A DNA stretch of 37,637 bases from CAYXZQ01 sp964469935 (GCA_964469935.1 CAYXZQ010000012.1:1-37637), one strand, 5' to 3'. Counted from the first letter of the stretch, positions 23,140-29,466 are shown. Made by a program: numbers and translations. Notes: generated by a model from the sequence alone, not told the origin.

Positions 23140-23194
23140 GATAAAAATATTTATTTTCAATTTGCTTAAAAAATATAAGAAAAAATATGAAATT

Positions 23195-23707
23195 CTAAGC
23201 TTTAGCAGGCTCTGCCCTGGTCTTCTGCGCCTGGCTGATCTTCTCGTTCTTGACGATCTTCTGCAGCTCCCTTATGTATTTCAGGGTGAAGTCGAGGTTG
23301 TTGTTTATCCTCGCCCTGGCCTTCTCAAAGGACTGCTCGAGCGTGTGGCCGTTGAGCTTGTACCCTATGACTACCTTGTGGTTCTCGTCGATATAGCTTG
23401 TCTTTGTTATCATGTCGAGCTCCAGCCATCTCCTGAGGTAGTCGTACATGGTCTGTCTTGTGATGCCTGCAAAATAAGCCATCTCCTCCACTGTCATTAT
23501 CGACTTGGTAGGGTTCTTGTGCCTTGCAGCCTCCTTTGCCCTCTCGTAGAGCTCGATGAGGACCTTGTTCATGCGTTCTGTCGAGCCCTTCTTCCTCGGC
23601 ATGAGCCCGAGCCTCTGCACGAGCACAGCTGCAAGCTCATCAGAACTGGCATTTATGTCAGGCTCGATGTTCGTCAAAATTATCTTTTGTTCTGCGAAAG
23701 CTATCAC
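23195..23707 (-). CDS. Helix-turn-helix DNA-binding protein
   Basis: Up to 170 residues. The centre has a winged helix-turn-helix (VEEMAYFAGITRQTMYDYLRRWLELDMI, about 72-100), followed by a beta wing (TSYIDENHKVVIGYKL) and a long C-terminal helix (EKARARINNNLDFTLKYIRELQKIVK) likely to dimerise. The start is odd: GTG 23707 lies inside the perfect ribosome site GGAGGTGAT, and no ATG follows; TTG 23677 is an alternative. Upstream are a TATA box (about 23750-23762), a palindrome and a repeat copy, suggesting autoregulation. No family name is claimed. Confidence 0.7.
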   Translation of the reverse strand: MIAFAEQKIILTNIEPDINASSDELAAVLVQRLGLMPRKKGSTERMNKVLIELYERAKEAARHKNPTKSIMTVEEMAYFAGITRQTMYDYLRRWLELDMITKTSYIDENHKVVIGYKLNGHTLEQSFEKARARINNNLDFTLKYIRELQKIVKNEKISQAQKTRAEPAKA

Positions 23708-23749
23708 CTCCTTTGCACCATAAGCTTTGCAGTATATGAAGAGGAAGGA

Positions 23750-23794
23750 TCCATATATAAATTTTGCTGTTTTCTCGACAATTGTCGGGATAAT
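23750..23794 (-). promoter_or_regulatory. Promoter, palindrome and repeat copy above the HTH gene
   Basis: TATA box AATTTATATATGG on the minus strand (about 23750-23762). Upstream lies the perfect 12-bp palindrome CGACAATTGTCG (23776-23787). Overlapping it is a minus-strand repeat copy ATTATCCCGACAA (23782-23794). The position just upstream of the TATA box is where archaeal regulators often bind. Confidence 0.5.
23782..23794 (-). repeat. ATMATCCCGACA repeat, copy 3 (inverted)
   Basis: The minus strand reads ATTATCCCGACAA. It is the only copy in front of a gene rather than in a convergent spacer. Confidence 0.55.
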
Positions 23795-23826
23795 CGATTA
23801 AATATTTTAATTTTTGATAGAAATCA

Positions 23827-24552
23827 TTACTTCTTTTTCCAGAGATTCGATCTGTAGACAGAGATATCATCGTCCCTGTAAAAGGTGTAGCAGCCGATAT
23901 TTCCATCGCTGATTTTTTCAAGTTCATATTCAATATTTGCGGGCATCGGCTCTCTGATGCCTGCTTCAAGGTATAATCCGCCTCTTAGAAGGGAATCTAT
24001 GTTTTGCTTCCTGAAAGAAGGCCCACCCAATATGTGCAGGGAAGGCATCTCGAACTCTATGTTCTTATTGGGATTCTTCAGGATGAAGCTGCCTATGGGC
24101 AGTTTTGGGATGCCTGTGTCATTCAGAAATCCGACAGCGTCTCTTGCAAAAAGGAAGATCGAATATGGTTGATTGCCCGAGTCAAAATTGATCTCATGGC
24201 CTGTTCCCAGGCCCATATCATCTTTCTCCCTTATCTTCGGGTTGAATCCATATCCTTTCATCTTGTACAGTATCTCGTCACGGACATCCTTCATATGATA
24301 GGTAGGGTCTATTAAGACTGAATTCTTTGCGCCAAAAAGCATCGAATGCTCGATGTCTGTGTAGGCTCCGGGATATAGCAGCAGATTGTCCTGGACAATG
24401 TCATTGTATGCGGATGCTGTCAGGATATCGAGGCAGTATTCTCTCTCAATCTCTGCAAATTCTTCAAATATCTTCAAGTAGGTCCTCTCCTGGTCCGGGG
24501 AGAACCCAAGCCCCCTTATCCTCTGCTCGACGCATTCTTCTTCCATATGCAT
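23827..24552 (-). CDS. Uncharacterised protein, possible methyltransferase-like fold
   Basis: 241 residues with no family I can name firmly. The middle reads LLYPGAYTDIEHSMLFGAK followed by LIDPTYHMKDVRDEI; a 'YPG-x-x-x-D' and 'DP' pair like this occurs in some Rossmann-fold, SAM-methyltransferase-like proteins, so this is a weak hint. No membrane segment. ATG 24552 (or 24546) is set by the TATA box ATTTAAAT at about 24571-24578. It is divergent from the cysteine-rich gene, sharing a 100 bp promoter region. Confidence 0.6.
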   Translation of the reverse strand: MHMEEECVEQRIRGLGFSPDQERTYLKIFEEFAEIEREYCLDILTASAYNDIVQDNLLLYPGAYTDIEHSMLFGAKNSVLIDPTYHMKDVRDEILYKMKGYGFNPKIREKDDMGLGTGHEINFDSGNQPYSIFLFARDAVGFLNDTGIPKLPIGSFILKNPNKNIEFEMPSLHILGGPSFRKQNIDSLLRGGLYLEAGIREPMPANIEYELEKISDGNIGCYTFYRDDDISVYRSNLWKKK

Positions 24553-24570
24553 GCTCGATTCTAAGCTTGT

Positions 24571-24631
24571 ATTTAAATCTTTCCATAAATTGTTACATAA
24601 TAGTAGTAACAAATCGAAACATTTATATATG
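24571..24631. promoter_or_regulatory. Divergent promoters of the orphan and cysteine-rich genes
   Basis: ATTTAAATCT (24571-24580) for the minus-strand gene, and CATTTATATATGG (24620-24632) for ATG 24656, about 30 bp downstream. Confidence 0.5.
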
Positions 24632-24655
24632 GGTGCCTCCATTAGCCCCTATAAG

Positions 24656-25342
24656 ATGACGTACATCCAGCCCTTGCAGTACAAGTTCAAGATGCCGAAG
24701 AAGGACATGCCTGCGATATGCCTGCCAGGCTGTTCTGTCTGCTGCTATGACCTTGATGGTGGGGTGGGCATGACACTGAAGAACTACAGGGACAACAAGG
24801 CCTACAACAGCGCCAGGCTTCCCGGGGAAAAAAAGGTGTCGGTCGTCAATACCGGAGCGGGATACAGGGACAGGTTCTATGCAGATATCCCTGTCGCCAG
24901 GGTGAACAGGGAGACAGAGAAGGACATCTCGGAAATATTCGAACTTCTCGACAGGCCAAATAAGGATGAGATGGACCATTGCGTGCATGTGAAAACAGCT
25001 GCTGGCAATGCATTAGAGTCCCTTGCAGCCTATTACAAAGACGTTTTGAAATCATACGATATAGACCTCAATCTGACGCAGGAAGACATGGAGAGGATCA
25101 ATCCTCAAACCTTCAAATACTGCGAAGTGCATGATGCGCCGAGGACAGACCAGTGCAGGACTGTCTGCTCTTATTCAGCGCGTTTTTTCCCGAGGATACT
25201 CAAGGCAGCCTCAGAATCCGGTGTTGGGGAGAAAATGTTCAAGAAAGTCCTCCAGGCAGATACTTTCAGGGACAGGTTCCTTCTTGTGAATTACCTCTAC
25301 CCAAGGCTGGACAGGGTTGCTGAATTAGTTGAGAATATGTAG
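24656..25342 (+). CDS. Cysteine-rich protein, YkgJ-like metal-binding candidate
   Basis: 228 residues. Near the N-terminus is CLPGCSVCCYDLDGG (four cysteines), and toward the C-terminus FKYCEVHDAPRTDQCRTVCSYSARFFP. The 'CxxxCxxCC ... C ... C' arrangement recalls the YkgJ family of zinc- or iron-chelating proteins. One more cysteine lies in MDHCVHVK. The protein is soluble. Its function is unknown; a bound metal or Fe-S cluster is an inference. It is tail-to-tail (1 bp gap) with the nitroreductase-like gene, so the pair may be antisense at their ends. Confidence 0.7.
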   Translation: MTYIQPLQYKFKMPKKDMPAICLPGCSVCCYDLDGGVGMTLKNYRDNKAYNSARLPGEKKVSVVNTGAGYRDRFYADIPVARVNRETEKDISEIFELLDRPNKDEMDHCVHVKTAAGNALESLAAYYKDVLKSYDIDLNLTQEDMERINPQTFKYCEVHDAPRTDQCRTVCSYSARFFPRILKAASESGVGEKMFKKVLQADTFRDRFLLVNYLYPRLDRVAELVENM

Positions 25343-25343
25343 G

Positions 25344-26093
25344 TCAGGCCCGCTTATCGTGTGAATAGCCAAGGGCAGTGAGGATCAGGGGAAAGTTTTC
25401 CTTCTCGAGCCTGTATAATTCCTTTATTGCCCCTATATCATTGTCTTTATAAAGAGGGTAAGTCGAGACTGATACCCCCAAGTCTCTTGCCTTGAGAAAG
25501 AGGTTCTGGCCTCTCTGGCCCAGCTCGAACATCATCTCGCTGAGATATCTGCCTATCTGCTTTGCGATGTCGGTCTTGTCTCCCTTGGACGGCTCTATTA
25601 TCCTCTGGGGTATCTTTGTATTGTATACAAGGATGGAGACTGCCGACCTGTAAAGCCCTTTCCAGCCTAGCCTGTCGCTTGTGCTCTGGATGACGTTCGC
25701 TTCAAGTTCGCCCAAGTAAGACAGCCTGCTTGATTTCGGGTCATGCTGATACAGGCCGTGCAATTCCTGCCCACCTGTATCGACTGTGCCGATGAGCCGT
25801 ATGCCGTAGGTGTCTTCGAACCTGTTTATGATCTTGGGAATCGTATCCTTCGGGCTTCCCTTGGGCCTGCCTTCCCTGTCGACTTTGGTGTATTTGCCGA
25901 TGTAGAAATTCAGCAATATCCCCAGGTCCGACGCCTTGATAGGCGCCCTCCTGAATTGGGCCTCATTACCTATCTGCGTCACGTTTGGGATGCTGATGGA
26001 GAGGTCCTCTTTATGAAGGGGTTGCAGATGTAGTTCAGGCTGTTCGATCACATGTATTTTCCTTTCTATATTGTTGCTGTTGTCTGAGCTCAT
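25344..26093 (-). CDS. SagB-like nitroreductase-fold protein
   Basis: 249 residues. The C-terminal two thirds follow the SagB/nitroreductase pattern: a SPKDT-type basic patch, ELHGLYQHDPKSSRLSYLGE (compare 'GlYhYdp...Lexl'), VSILVYNTKIPQRI, then GQRGQNLFLKARDLGVSVS and a final LILTALGY. Such proteins bind FMN and, in azole peptide clusters, oxidise azolines; stand-alone members have unknown substrates. No YcaO or precursor peptide gene is visible nearby. TATA box (26113-26122) 26 bp before ATG 26093. The call rests on motif pattern, so moderate. Confidence 0.65.
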   Translation of the reverse strand: MSSDNSNNIERKIHVIEQPELHLQPLHKEDLSISIPNVTQIGNEAQFRRAPIKASDLGILLNFYIGKYTKVDREGRPKGSPKDTIPKIINRFEDTYGIRLIGTVDTGGQELHGLYQHDPKSSRLSYLGELEANVIQSTSDRLGWKGLYRSAVSILVYNTKIPQRIIEPSKGDKTDIAKQIGRYLSEMMFELGQRGQNLFLKARDLGVSVSTYPLYKDNDIGAIKELYRLEKENFPLILTALGYSHDKRA

Positions 26094-26112
26094 TTTTTCA
26101 AGGGGTTTTAAG

Positions 26113-26122
26113 TAGGTTTATA
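26113..26122 (-). promoter_or_regulatory. TATA box of the SagB-like gene
   Basis: Minus strand CTTTATAAACC, about 26 bp from ATG 26093. Confidence 0.55.
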
Positions 26123-26267
26123 AAGATTATTATTATTTACTACGTATAGATAGTGATTCTATTTCAATAATCAGCATATGGTATGATTAAATATGCCATG
26201 AATATATAGAGGACCAGTCTCTGCAGACATTGCTTTTTATGTGCCTGAGTTGATAAATATTATCTCG

Positions 26268-26393
26268 ATGCCTTATCTTCTATGGGGTAATGAAGGAAAA
26301 TTTAAATATTTAATTGAAACCTACTGCAAAAAACCGATATACCGGTTCATCTGGGCGTCATCCGAGGGTCAGTATTGTGGAACAAGGATTTAA
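26268..26393 (+). CDS. Doubtful 41-residue frame
   Basis: The frame translates to MPYLLWGNEGKFKYLIETYC followed by a basic/aromatic end. The reading is open for about 20 codons before the ATG, which could mean a longer, decayed gene. Codons such as TTA, CGG and GGT differ from the main genes. No promoter spacing or ribosome site supports it. Confidence 0.2.
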   Translation: MPYLLWGNEGKFKYLIETYCKKPIYRFIWASSEGQYCGTRI

Positions 26394-26454
26394 AGATGCT
26401 CTTTTTCTATTAAATATAACATTGAAATAACATATGTTATTATATCATGGAAAA

Positions 26455-26700
26455 ATGAAGAAAAGGATTGTGGATTTCAAGAAAAGGGATTTTAGGCCAG
26501 TCCCCCATGTCCCAGAGCAAACCATAGACAGAATCGTGGTAAATTCAGGGATTACGCAAAGGAACCTGCGCGACATGGGCGATGGATATGATGGCAGCAC
26601 TGTAGAGGACTTGAGGTCTTACCAGCACAATGTCGCAAGGGAGCTTGTCATCTACCTGGAAAAAAAGAGACAAAAACATATGGGCGATAATTACAGATAA
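26455..26700 (+). CDS. Small orphan protein
   Basis: 81 residues, basic at both ends: MKKRIVDFKKRDFRPVPHVP..., then RIVVNSGITQRNLRDMGDGYDG and a C-terminal helix with YLEKKRQKH. Soluble and probably helical. ATG 26434 is also in frame; a TTAAATATAAC box at 26410-26420 would start transcription near 26441, which favours ATG 26455 with a very short leader. It ends at a repeat-rich spacer and is convergent with the 132-residue orphan. No family recognised. Confidence 0.55.
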   Translation: MKKRIVDFKKRDFRPVPHVPEQTIDRIVVNSGITQRNLRDMGDGYDGSTVEDLRSYQHNVARELVIYLEKKRQKHMGDNYR

Positions 26701-26711
26701 ATATTCTAATT

Positions 26712-26726
26712 AATGCTTAAAACTTT
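26712..26726 (+). repeat. AATGCTTAAAACTTT repeat, copy A
   Basis: Exact 15-base match to 27804-27818. Confidence 0.65.
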
Positions 26727-26830
26727 TGCTCTTATCTAAATCCAGCCTAAAGATTCAGCTTATTATTCCTTGATACCCCAAGTCCTGGAAATTTGCCTGA
26801 TTCTGCTTAAATTTTTTAGTTTTTCATAAA

Positions 26831-26856
26831 TTCGGCATAATCCCGAATAGACCCCC
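26831..26856 (+). repeat. ATMATCCCGACA repeat, copy 4 (near-palindrome)
   Basis: TTCGGCATAATCCCGAA (26831-26847) is palindromic (8-1-8) except one pair, and AGACCCCC follows, as after copy 5b. Confidence 0.7.
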
Positions 26857-26877
26857 TGGCACTAAACCGGGTTATTA

Positions 26878-26913
26878 CGGAATCATCCCGACAGTTCGGA
26901 ATCATCCCGACAG
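26878..26913 (+). repeat. ATMATCCCGACA repeat, tandem copies 5a and 5b
   Basis: CGGAATCATCCCGACAG occurs twice without change, at 26878-26894 and 26897-26913, a 19-bp period, that is, just under two helical turns. Confidence 0.85.
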
Positions 26914-26964
26914 ACCCCCCATATTATGGCATCATCCCGACAAAATAGTTTGAGGGGTCTTTTT
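26912..26964 (+). terminator. Possible hairpin terminator enclosing a repeat copy
   Basis: AGACCCC (26912-26918) pairs with GGGGTCT (26954-26960), followed by a T5 run ending at 26964. The 35-nt loop contains copy 6. T-runs terminate archaeal transcription, but the hairpin may instead be a protein site. Confidence 0.4.
26928..26942 (+). repeat. ATMATCCCGACA repeat, copy 6
   Basis: GGCATCATCCCGACA, one base from copies 5a/5b. Confidence 0.75.
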
Positions 26965-27036
26965 CGTACAACCCCCCCTCAACAACCAGGATATGGCAAA
27001 AGTCGCTGGTTTTGCGGGGTTTTTCCTGCCTGTAAT

Positions 27037-27051
27037 GCATAATCCCGACAG
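27037..27051 (+). repeat. ATMATCCCGACA repeat, copy 7
   Basis: GCATAATCCCGACAG, matching copy 4 on the left and copies 5a/5b on the right. Confidence 0.7.
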
Positions 27052-27091
27052 GCTTGCACCAGTATACTATTTCCTGCAGAAAAAGGGCATT

Positions 27092-27490
27092 TCAGTTCAG
27101 GAGTCTCATATTGCTGTATACCTGCCTGACCAGGCGGTTCAATTCGATCTCTTTGTCTGTGGGCGGGACCTCGAACACATGCTCATTCATGCCCTGGCCT
27201 GGCTTGCGGACATACCCGTCATCGCCAAGCTCTTCTTCAAGACGCCTGATGAACATGTCAGCCGGGGTTTGACCCCTTGTGTAATGATAATCAGTGACGA
27301 CCCTGCTGATGCAGGAGAAAATCTCCCTGTCTGTCTTTTCAGGCAGGGCACTGATGCCTTTATACAGTTCCCTGGCAGCATAGGAGGGGTCCTCGAATGC
27401 CATGTCCAGGAAGGGATGGACGTATCTCTCCATATAATCATTGAATCGCCTGAGTGCACTGTACACCCCTATTTTCGGTCCGGATTGCAT
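27092..27490 (-). CDS. Orphan helical protein
   Basis: 132 residues, soluble, mixed charge, with helices such as SALRRFNDYMERYVHPFLDMAF and DMFIRRLEEELGD. It begins 3 nt after the coiled-coil gene's stop, so the two are probably one transcript. No ribosome site is obvious; reinitiation from the upstream gene is likely. No family is recognised. A long plus-strand frame covers the same DNA, but its composition is shadow-like. Confidence 0.6.
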   Translation of the reverse strand: MQSGPKIGVYSALRRFNDYMERYVHPFLDMAFEDPSYAARELYKGISALPEKTDREIFSCISRVVTDYHYTRGQTPADMFIRRLEEELGDDGYVRKPGQGMNEHVFEVPPTDKEIELNRLVRQVYSNMRLLN

Positions 27491-27493
27491 CTT

Positions 27494-27715
27494 CTAGTAA
27501 TATCTCGACGTGCCCAGCAGCTTGAGGTTGCTCTCCAGCATCTCAATCCTTGCCCTGAGCTCCCTGTTCTCCTTTTCGAGGTAGATTATCCACTCGTTGG
27601 AGTTCTTCTTCAGGAGCGTGAGGTCCCTGCCTATGTCCCTCACATCATCCCTGATATCTCTCATATCCTTTTTCGCGTTCCTGAACGAGTTCTTCACAGC
27701 CTGTTTGAATCCCAT
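27494..27715 (-). CDS. Small coiled-coil protein
   Basis: 73 residues: an amphipathic basic helix (MGFKQAVKNSFRNAKKDMRD) and a leucine-rich coiled coil (SNEWIIYLEKENRELRARIEMLESNLKLL). The layout matches the N-terminal half of the HTH protein at 22315-22824 (FSKLKNTIKDAFKKV ... NTNEIQANYEYL ... RIDELSMFL), as if it were that protein without its DNA-binding domain. ATG 27715 is preceded by GGTGAT; ATG 27727 is less likely. A TATA box lies near 27757-27770. Confidence 0.68.
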   Translation of the reverse strand: MGFKQAVKNSFRNAKKDMRDIRDDVRDIGRDLTLLKKNSNEWIIYLEKENRELRARIEMLESNLKLLGTSRYY

Positions 27716-27756
27716 GTTTATCACCATTATTAATTACTCGTTGGTTGTTACATGTA

Positions 27757-27770
27757 TATTTATAAATATT
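27757..27770 (-). promoter_or_regulatory. Promoter of the small coiled-coil/orphan pair
   Basis: Minus strand AAATATTTATAAATATAC gives a TATA box 40-50 bp above ATG 27715, leaving a short leader with GGTGAT. The spacer 27728-27911 otherwise holds one AATGCTTAAAACTTT repeat. Confidence 0.45.
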
Positions 27771-27803
27771 TATGTTCTACAGTATACAATAAAACATTTA
27801 AGA

Positions 27804-27818
27804 AATGCTTAAAACTTT
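27804..27818 (+). repeat. AATGCTTAAAACTTT repeat, copy B
   Basis: Exact 15-base match to 26712-26726, upstream of the small coiled-coil gene's promoter. Confidence 0.65.
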
Positions 27819-27911
27819 CGTACGCAAATTCAGGCCTATTTTCTATAGTTCATAAAATATATGTTGTAATGGTGTTATTCTGATATATATATATTGAAGA
27901 TGCATGGGTTG

Positions 27912-28556
27912 TCATGAGTTCTCGATGACCTCGAGCTCGAACTTGTCGATGCCCTCTTTTATCTTGCTGATTATGTCTTTTTCATAGCCGATTATCACTG
28001 CCTCGTCATTTATGTCGAAGAACAGCCTCTTGAGGTTTGCCATCTGCTCCTCGACGGGCATCTTGAGGAATTTCATCTGCCTCTGGAGTATGGGCTGGAG
28101 CCTGGATATGTCGGATCTCAGGTCCTTTAGCACCTCCTCGAGGTTCTCCTCCCTCTCGAATACAGGCCTCGTATCCTCGTCTTCTATCGCGTATTTTATG
28201 CTGTCAAGGGCCTGGACAGTGAACCTGACCTCTCTTTTGTCTTCGTCATACTGCTCATTGAGTATGGTCTTTATCTTTTTCAGCTCCTTTTTGAGGGTGT
28301 TGATATGCTTTCTGTCCCTGGATTCAAGGATCATGTTCACTATCCTTATCTTCCTGTTGAAATTCCCTATGTATCTCTTGAGGTTCTTCATGTCCTGGTC
28401 CAGGTCTCTGCTGATGCCCGAGATCGTGGACATCCTGCTCTGGTTGAAGAGCTTCTTGTAGAGCCCGTGCTTTATGGATTTCAATGAGAACCTGTCCCTG
28501 TCTTTCGGGTCCCCGCCCGGCTCAATCCTGAAGAAAAGCCTGTCGATTATGCCCAT
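27912..28556 (-). CDS. Coiled-coil partner encoded next to ParA
   Basis: 214 residues, nearly all helical. The N-terminus starts MGIIDRLFFRIEPGG and is basic and amphipathic (possible membrane or DNA contact), then long coiled-coil stretches (DLDQDMKNLKRYIGNFNRKI; LKKELKKIKTILNEQYDE; LEEVLKDLRSDISRL). No HTH or known ParB motif. It starts 42 bp after the ParA stop with no promoter between, so it is very probably the second gene of the parA operon, in the place where segrosome adaptor proteins are encoded. Function inferred only from position. Confidence 0.7.
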   Translation of the reverse strand: MGIIDRLFFRIEPGGDPKDRDRFSLKSIKHGLYKKLFNQSRMSTISGISRDLDQDMKNLKRYIGNFNRKIRIVNMILESRDRKHINTLKKELKKIKTILNEQYDEDKREVRFTVQALDSIKYAIEDEDTRPVFEREENLEEVLKDLRSDISRLQPILQRQMKFLKMPVEEQMANLKRLFFDINDEAVIIGYEKDIISKIKEGIDKFELEVIENS

Positions 28557-28598
28557 AAATATTTCCGTAAGAAATCAAATATAAAAAAGTTTTGCTGT

Positions 28599-29381
28599 TC
28601 AGGCTGTAAGCGCCACCTTCTCTGCCCGCATGTTCATGCTCGTCTTCTCGTCATTGATCACCTGGACAGTGAGCTTTCCGTAATCCTCTGCTCCCCTGCT
28701 GCTCTTTGAATAGGAGAATATGGACTTGTGCTTCTCAGGCGCTTCCTTGAGCTTGGTGTTTATCCTTATCGGGTCGCTTATTATGTCGTAGTAGATGTTG
28801 TTCATGATCTCAAGGATCCTTTTGCATATCCTGTTCCTCTGGTCATACATGGTCGGGATGACTTTCGTGACCTTCAGGCTGTGGTCGTATTTCTTGTTGA
28901 CTTCGTCTATGAGCCTGAGGGTGTTTGTCGTTCCCCTGAGCCCGAGGACGTCTGTCGCAGACGGGATGATGGCCTCGTCGCATGCGAGCATGACGCTCCT
29001 GTTGAGTATAGATAGCGAAGGCGACGTATCCGCGATGATGTAATCATAGCCCTTGATGTTCCTGAGCTTCTTTGTCACGCCGTCCATCCCCTGCTCTTCT
29101 GCCAGGATCTTTTCCATCTCTGCCAGGTTCTCCTTTGTGCCCAGCATGTCCAGGTTCTTGCCGAGCTTTGAGATGCATTCCTTGACATTTACGCTCGTCG
29201 TGAGATAGTCGAACAGGTCCCTGGGGTTTGAGCCTTCAAGTGAGAACGTGGTGCTTCCCTGCGGGTCCAGGTCTATTATAAGAACTTTCTTGCCCCTCCT
29301 CGAGAGCCCGGCGCCGAGGTTGACTGCTGTAGTCGTCTTGCCCACGCCGCCCTTTTGATTGATAACACAGATTCTTCGCAT
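28599..29381 (-). CDS. parA: ParA/Soj-type chromosome or plasmid partition ATPase
   Basis: 260-residue deviant Walker ATPase. Seen are the Walker A motif KGGVGKTTTAVNLGAGL with both signature lysines (Lys10 and Lys15 region), the A' motif LIIDLDPQGSTT and Walker B YIIADTSPS, then the long C-terminal helical half. ParA dimers bind DNA non-specifically and move cargo carrying a ParB-like partner. No ParB gene is adjacent; the coiled-coil gene downstream takes that place. GGAGG precedes ATG 29381, with a TATA-like TTTTAATATTAAATG at about 29434-29448. Confidence 0.94.
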   Translation of the reverse strand: MRRICVINQKGGVGKTTTAVNLGAGLSRRGKKVLIIDLDPQGSTTFSLEGSNPRDLFDYLTTSVNVKECISKLGKNLDMLGTKENLAEMEKILAEEQGMDGVTKKLRNIKGYDYIIADTSPSLSILNRSVMLACDEAIIPSATDVLGLRGTTNTLRLIDEVNKKYDHSLKVTKVIPTMYDQRNRICKRILEIMNNIYYDIISDPIRINTKLKEAPEKHKSIFSYSKSSRGAEDYGKLTVQVINDEKTSMNMRAEKVALTA

Positions 29382-29433
29382 GCTGATTCCTCCACTTAGA
29401 TTATTTTACAATTTCAGAATAGTCACAAAACAC

Positions 29434-29448
29434 ATTTAATATTAAAAC
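29434..29448 (-). promoter_or_regulatory. Promoter of the parA operon
   Basis: TTTTAATATTAAATG on the minus strand, predicting a start near 29415 and a 34-nt leader with GGAGG. Confidence 0.5.
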
Positions 29449-29466
29449 CTTTCGGATTTGTCCATC

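Larger units (their letters stand above)
22825..23194. other. Convergent spacer carrying repeat copies, no gene seen
   Basis: 370 bp between the ends of two convergent HTH genes. It holds two copies of the ATMATCCCGA-type repeat (22969-22980 and 23067-23082), an inverted copy of the AATGCTTAAAACTTT repeat (23125-23139) and the 11-mer ACCAGGATATG (22932-22942) that recurs in the spacer at 26.7-27.1 kb. An 80-codon frame at 22817-23059 has no ribosome site and low-complexity translation and is not accepted. Confidence 0.6.
26094..26433. other. 340 bp spacer with a possible small or decayed frame
   Basis: Besides the SagB-like promoter it holds a plus-strand frame open from about 26202 to TAA 26391-26393; from ATG 26268 it would give 41 residues beginning MPYLLWGNEGKFKYLIE. 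No ribosome site precedes it and no homologue is recognised, so it could be a remnant or chance. AACCG-6 nt-CGGTT (26333-26348) is a short inverted repeat inside it. Confidence 0.4.
26701..27091. other. Repeat-bearing convergent spacer
   Basis: 390 bp between convergent orphans. It holds five copies of the ATMATCCCGACA repeat (two in tandem), one AATGCTTAAAACTTT repeat, an inverted repeat AGACCCC/GGGGTCT followed by T5, and the 11-mer ACCAGGATATG (26985-26995) shared with the 22.8-23.2 kb spacer. No convincing gene on either strand. Confidence 0.7.

Noticed and set aside
26878..26913. CRISPR array
   Set aside because: Only two exact repeats separated by 2 nt, others irregularly spaced, with no spacers of even length and no cas genes.
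26993..27733. 246-codon plus-strand frame
   Set aside because: It lies antisense to two minus-strand genes with better protein-like features (coiled coil, ribosome site, TATA box). Its translation is rich in His, Pro and Leu without a recognisable fold, and it has no promoter spacing.
22825..29400. Integrated virus, plasmid or insertion sequence
   Set aside because: ParA and small HTH proteins are reminiscent of one, but no integrase, transposase, replication protein, terminal repeat or tRNA-derived attachment site was found, and codon usage of parA matches the neighbours.
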